This document shows positions 3,935 through 7,122 of a DNA stretch of 7,122 nt, piece by piece. This DNA is from Clostridia bacterium (GTDB lineage Bacteria; Bacillota; Clostridia; Oscillospirales; Ruminococcaceae), in assembly GCA_021152595.1 (NCBI GenBank), contig JAGKVC010000160.1, positions 1 through 7,122 of the forward strand, read 5' to 3'. The translations under genes and the position numbers were made by a program. Below the pieces are notes generated by a model. The model was not told the DNA's origin. It was given only the letters and a program-made list of their open reading frames with translations, and ran no database searches. The stretch's first letter is position 1; the number at the start of each line of letters is the position of its first letter.

Positions 3935-5860
3935 TTATTCCAGCTCGAATGCGCCGGTGTAAAGCTGATAATAGGTGCCCTTCTTTTCGAGCAGTGCCTC
4001 ATGGCTGCCGCGCTCGATGATTCTGCCGTGGTCGAGCACCATGATCACATCCGAATTCTTGACCGTCGAGAGGCGGTGCGCAATGACAAAGACCGTTCTG
4101 CCCTTCATCAGTGCATCCATGCCGCGCTGCACGATCGCTTCGGTGCGCGTGTCGATCGAGGAGGTTGCCTCGTCCAGAATCATGACAGGCGGATCGGCGA
4201 CCGCTGCACGCGCGATTGCAATGAGCTGACGCTGTCCCTGCGAGAGATTTGCGCCGTTGCCGCTCAGCAGCGTATCGTAGCCTTCCGGCAGTCTCGTGAT
4301 GAAATCATCGGCACCTGCGAGCTTTGCCGCTGCAATGCATTCTTCATCGGATGCATCCAGTCTGCCGTAGCGGATGTTATCCATGACCGTGCCGGTAAAG
4401 AGGTTTGTCTCCTGCAAAACGATACCGAGCGAGCGGCGCAGATCGGATTTTTTGATCTTATTGATGTTGATGCCGTCATAGCGGATCTTGCCGTCCGCGA
4501 TATCATAGAAGCGGTTGATGAGGTTTGTGATGGTCGTCTTGCCGGCACCGGTTGCGCCGACGAATGCGACCTTCTGACCGGGCTTTGCAAAGACCGTGAC
4601 ATCGTGCAGGACATCCTTGCCCTCCTCATAGGCGAAGTCCACGCTGTCGAGCGTGACCTCACCGCGCAGCGGCGTATAGGTGATCGTGCCGTCTGCGGTA
4701 TGCGGATGCTTCCATGCCCATTCGTGCGTAATTTCGTTTGCCTCTGTGATGGTGCCGTCCGGTGCGGTGTGGACATTGACCATTGTGACATAGCCGTTGT
4801 CCGCTTCCGGCGCTTCGTCCATCAGCGTAAAGATACGCTCCGCACCTGCGACTGCCATAACGATCGCGTTGATCTGCTGCGTGACCTGATTGAGGTTGCC
4901 CGTGAACTGCTTGGTCATATTGAGGAACGGCACGACAATATCAATGCCGAAGGGCAGTCCCGAGAAAGAGAGATTCGGTGCGTGGGAGAGGATCAGCGCG
5001 CCGCCGACCGTCGCAATGATGACATACAGCACATTGCCGATATTGAGGATGATCGGCACCAGTGCATTTGCGTAGGCGTGTGCACGGTACATATCCTCAT
5101 AGAGCGCGTCATTGACTTCATCAAAGTCCTTCTGGCTCTGTGCCTCGTGGCAGAAGACCTGCACGACCTTCTGACCGTTCATCATCTCCTGCACAAAGCC
5201 TTCGGTCTTGCCGACTGCTGCCTGCTGCCGGATGAAATACTTTGCGGAGCCGCCGCCGATCTTCTTCGAGACCATCATCATGGTGACAATGCCGAGAATG
5301 ACGATCAGCGTCAGCCAGATGCTGTAATACAGCATGATGCCGAAGACAATCACGACAACCGAGCCTGCCTGCACGAGCGACGGAAGTGCCTGCGAGAGCA
5401 TCTGGCGCAGGGTGTCGATATCATTCGTATAGTGGCTCATGATATCGCCGTGCTTGTGAGTATCGAAATAGCGGATCGGAAGATCCTGCATGCTGTCAAA
5501 GAGCTTGCAGCGCATCTTGTTGAGGAAGCCCTGCGTCATGATGGCGACAAGCTGCTGCCAGAGCGTCATGGCGATGATCGACAGCACATAGAGCGCAATC
5601 AGAACATAGACCTTCGGATAAATGACAGCCTTTGCCGCTGCCCAGTCGCCGGTGACGGAGTAGGTCTGGATATCGGCGATGACCTTTTGCAGGAACACAG
5701 CCGGAATCGACGATGTCGCAGAGGAGAACAGAATGCAGATGATCGTCACGAGGAGCAGCTTCGGATAAAACTGCTTCAGCAGCCCGATCATGCGCCTGAG
5801 GGATTTGAATGCTTCGCCCGGCTTGCGCGGCGCGCCGTAGCCTTTTGTATTACGCGGCAT
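3935..5860 (-). CDS. ABC exporter half-transporter, catalytic-site subunit (YheH/TM288-like)
   Basis: The protein has 641 residues from ATG 5858-5860. A six-helix exporter domain covers about residues 30-335, followed by an ATPase domain (about 400-641). Motifs: Walker A GATGAGKTT (435-443, K441), Q-loop VLQET (Q483), signature LSQGQ (539-543, off the LSGGQ consensus), Walker B VMILDEAT (D563, E564), H-loop IAHRLS (H595). Catalytic Glu and His are intact. It pairs with the upstream subunit, whose signature is canonical but whose Glu and His are replaced, so the heterodimer has one active and one degenerate ATP site, as in TM287/288, LmrCD and BmrCD. The linker between domains carries an insertion of about 50 residues (about 350-402). 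The gene overlaps the upstream stop by 11 nt, implying translational coupling. Substrate unknown; multidrug, peptide or lipid export are possible. Confidence 0.93.
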   Translation of the reverse strand: MPRNTKGYGAPRKPGEAFKSLRRMIGLLKQFYPKLLLVTIICILFSSATSSIPAVFLQKVIADIQTYSVTGDWAAAKAVIYPKVYVLIALYVLSIIAMTLWQQLVAIMTQGFLNKMRCKLFDSMQDLPIRYFDTHKHGDIMSHYTNDIDTLRQMLSQALPSLVQAGSVVVIVFGIMLYYSIWLTLIVILGIVTMMMVSKKIGGGSAKYFIRQQAAVGKTEGFVQEMMNGQKVVQVFCHEAQSQKDFDEVNDALYEDMYRAHAYANALVPIILNIGNVLYVIIATVGGALILSHAPNLSFSGLPFGIDIVVPFLNMTKQFTGNLNQVTQQINAIVMAVAGAERIFTLMDEAPEADNGYVTMVNVHTAPDGTITEANEITHEWAWKHPHTADGTITYTPLRGEVTLDSVDFAYEEGKDVLHDVTVFAKPGQKVAFVGATGAGKTTITNLINRFYDIADGKIRYDGININKIKKSDLRRSLGIVLQETNLFTGTVMDNIRYGRLDASDEECIAAAKLAGADDFITRLPEGYDTLLSGNGANLSQGQRQLIAIARAAVADPPVMILDEATSSIDTRTEAIVQRGMDALMKGRTVFVIAHRLSTVKNSDVIMVLDHGRIIERGSHEALLEKKGTYYQLYTGAFELE

Positions 5861-7122
5861 CGTTGTTACCTCCGTTCGTCTGCTGCTCATAGACCTCGCG
5901 GTAGATTTCGCTCGACTGCATCAGCTCATCATGCGTGCCGCAGGCGGCGATCTTTCCGTTATCCATGACAAGGATCATATCCGCATCCTGCACCGATGCG
6001 ATGCGCTGTGCAATGATGATCTTGGTGGTATCGGGAATGAATTTGCGGAAGCCTGCGCGGATGAAGGCATCCGTTTTCGTATCGACGGCACTGGTCGAAT
6101 CGTCGAGAATCAGGATCTTCGGCTTTTTCAGCAGTGCGCGCGCGATGCAGAGACGCTGCTTCTGACCGCCGGAGACATTGGTGCCGCCCTGTTCGATCAT
6201 GGTATCATAGCCGTCGGGGAATGCTGTGACGAAATCATGCGCCTGCGAGAGCTTGCATGCTTCGATCATTTCCTCATCGGTCGCGTCGGGATTGCCCCAG
6301 CGCAGGTTATCCTTGATCGTGCCGGAGAACAGCACATTCTTCTGGAGTACCATTGCAACGGAATCGCGCAGTGCATTGAGATCATATTCGCGGACATCTA
6401 TGCCGCCGACCTTGACGCTGCCCTCGGTGACATCATAGAGACGCGGAATGAGCTGCACAAAGGTCGATTTGCTCGAGCCTGTTCCGCCGATGATGCCGAC
6501 CGTCGAGCCGGAAGGAATTGTGATATCAATATCCGAGAGGGCATATTTCTTTGCCTTCTGCGAATATTTGAAGCTGACATTCTCAAAGACGATGCTGCCG
6601 TCGCGGACGGTTTCGCATGCAGTTTCCGGATTGTGAATATCCGGCTCCTCCTTCAGGACCTCGGAGATACGCTTGATCGACTCCGCGGACATCGTCAGCA
6701 TGACATAGATCATTGAGAGCATCATGAGCTGAATGAGAATCTGGAAGCCGTAGGTCAGCATGCTGGACATTTCGCCGACATTGATCGCGCTTTCGCCGTT
6801 GATGATGATTTTCGAGCCGACGAGCAGGATAAACGCCATGTTGAAATAGAGGCAGATCTGCATGATCGGGCCGTTCAGCGCGACGATGCGCTCCGCTTTG
6901 GTGAAGTCGCCGCAGATATCCTCAGCAGCGGCATGGAACTTCTTTTTCTCGTATTCCTCGCGCGAGAAGCCCTTGACCACGCGCATGCCGCGGACGTTTT
7001 CCTCAATGGATTCGTTCAGGCGGTCATACTTTCTGAATACGCGGTGGAATGCAGGCAGCGCGAATTTGCCGATCAGCAGCAGTCCGCATGCCATCACGGG
7101 AATGACGACAACAAACGTACCT
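5850..7122 (-). CDS. ABC exporter half-transporter, degenerate-site subunit (YheI/TM287-like), 5' end cut by window edge
   Basis: The frame is open to the right edge, so the N-terminus (roughly 160 residues and the first helices) is missing; 423 residues are visible. The hydrophobic stretch at 7040-7122 and two further membrane regions (about 6800-6870 and 6690-6780) precede the ATPase domain. Motifs: Walker A GGTGSSKST (6462-6488), Q-loop VLQKN, signature VSGGQKQR (canonical), Walker B ILILDDST (6099-6116) with Asp replacing the catalytic Glu, and H-loop AQRIAS with Gln at 6006-6008 replacing His. These substitutions mark the degenerate member of a heterodimeric exporter, with its own canonical signature completing the partner's active site. 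GTG 7095-7097 and ATG 7092-7094 are internal, not starts, because coding continues upstream (GTFVVVIP). First visible gene of the operon; its promoter is outside the window. Confidence 0.93.
   Translation of the reverse strand, partial: GTFVVVIPVMACGLLLIGKFALPAFHRVFRKYDRLNESIEENVRGMRVVKGFSREEYEKKKFHAAAEDICGDFTKAERIVALNGPIMQICLYFNMAFILLVGSKIIINGESAINVGEMSSMLTYGFQILIQLMMLSMIYVMLTMSAESIKRISEVLKEEPDIHNPETACETVRDGSIVFENVSFKYSQKAKKYALSDIDITIPSGSTVGIIGGTGSSKSTFVQLIPRLYDVTEGSVKVGGIDVREYDLNALRDSVAMVLQKNVLFSGTIKDNLRWGNPDATDEEMIEACKLSQAHDFVTAFPDGYDTMIEQGGTNVSGGQKQRLCIARALLKKPKILILDDSTSAVDTKTDAFIRAGFRKFIPDTTKIIIAQRIASVQDADMILVMDNGKIAACGTHDELMQSSEIYREVYEQQTNGGNNDAA
5869..5873 (-). promoter_or_regulatory. 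Ribosome binding site that fixes the second ABC subunit start
   Basis: GGAGG on the minus strand lies 8 nt before ATG 5858-5860, inside the end of the upstream gene. The in-frame ATG ten codons earlier (5888-5890) has no comparable site, so the shorter 641-residue product is preferred. Confidence 0.8.

Noticed and set aside
3608..5968. A 786-codon plus-strand open frame
   Set aside because: It is antisense to the ABC subunit and GtrA-like genes, has no ribosome binding site, and its translation is a Cys/His/Arg/Asp-rich shadow without domains.
1..7122. tRNA, rRNA, CRISPR array, transposase gene or origin
   Set aside because: Nothing in the window shows the required structure or protein motifs for any of these.

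Overview
The window looks like chromosomal DNA of a moderately GC-rich member of the Bacillota, most likely a Ruminococcus-like gut Clostridia. This rests on an M23 peptidase with a SpoIIQ-like approach to its catalytic domain, an AgrA/AgrC-type two-component system, strong GGGGAGG ribosome binding sites, TTGCAN/TATAAT promoters, and a clostridial-style heterodimeric ABC exporter. The assignment is inferred from gene content only.

Layout. Positions 1-432 (minus) hold the N-terminal 144 residues of a membrane-anchored M23 peptidase-like protein that runs off the left edge. Positions 433-768 are a divergent intergenic region with a near-perfect plus-strand promoter (592-620) and a leader containing a stem-loop just upstream of the ribosome binding site. 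Positions 769-2769 (plus) encode a LytTR response regulator and a polytopic GHKL sensor histidine kinase, separated by 6 nt. Positions 2770-3179 contain a second near-perfect promoter, a 5'-terminal hairpin, a strong ribosome binding site, an unannotated 20-residue Trp-rich peptide gene (2886-2948), a structured downstream stretch, and a strong intrinsic terminator. Positions 3182-3406 form an imperfect inverted repeat of about 225 bp with a terminator hairpin at its centre. Its right arm includes the last codons of the next gene. Positions 3386-7122 (minus) are a three-gene operon: two half-size ABC exporter subunits, the first cut by the right edge, followed by a GtrA-like four-helix membrane protein.

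How the parts may work together. The kinase and regulator have the architecture of peptide quorum-sensing systems (AgrC/AgrA, ComD/ComE), but no AgrB protease and no AgrD precursor is present. What follows them instead is a small transcription unit of about 357 nt encoding the 20-residue peptide. Its promoter and Shine-Dalgarno sequence closely match those of the regulator operon. By analogy this resembles the agr/RNAIII/delta-toxin arrangement, or a minimal pheromone or signalling-peptide unit. It is the best candidate here for an undescribed system. The ABC pair has one consensus and one degenerate ATP site, as in TM287/288 and BmrCD. It could export a peptide, drug or lipid, but nothing in the sequence links it to the two-component system.
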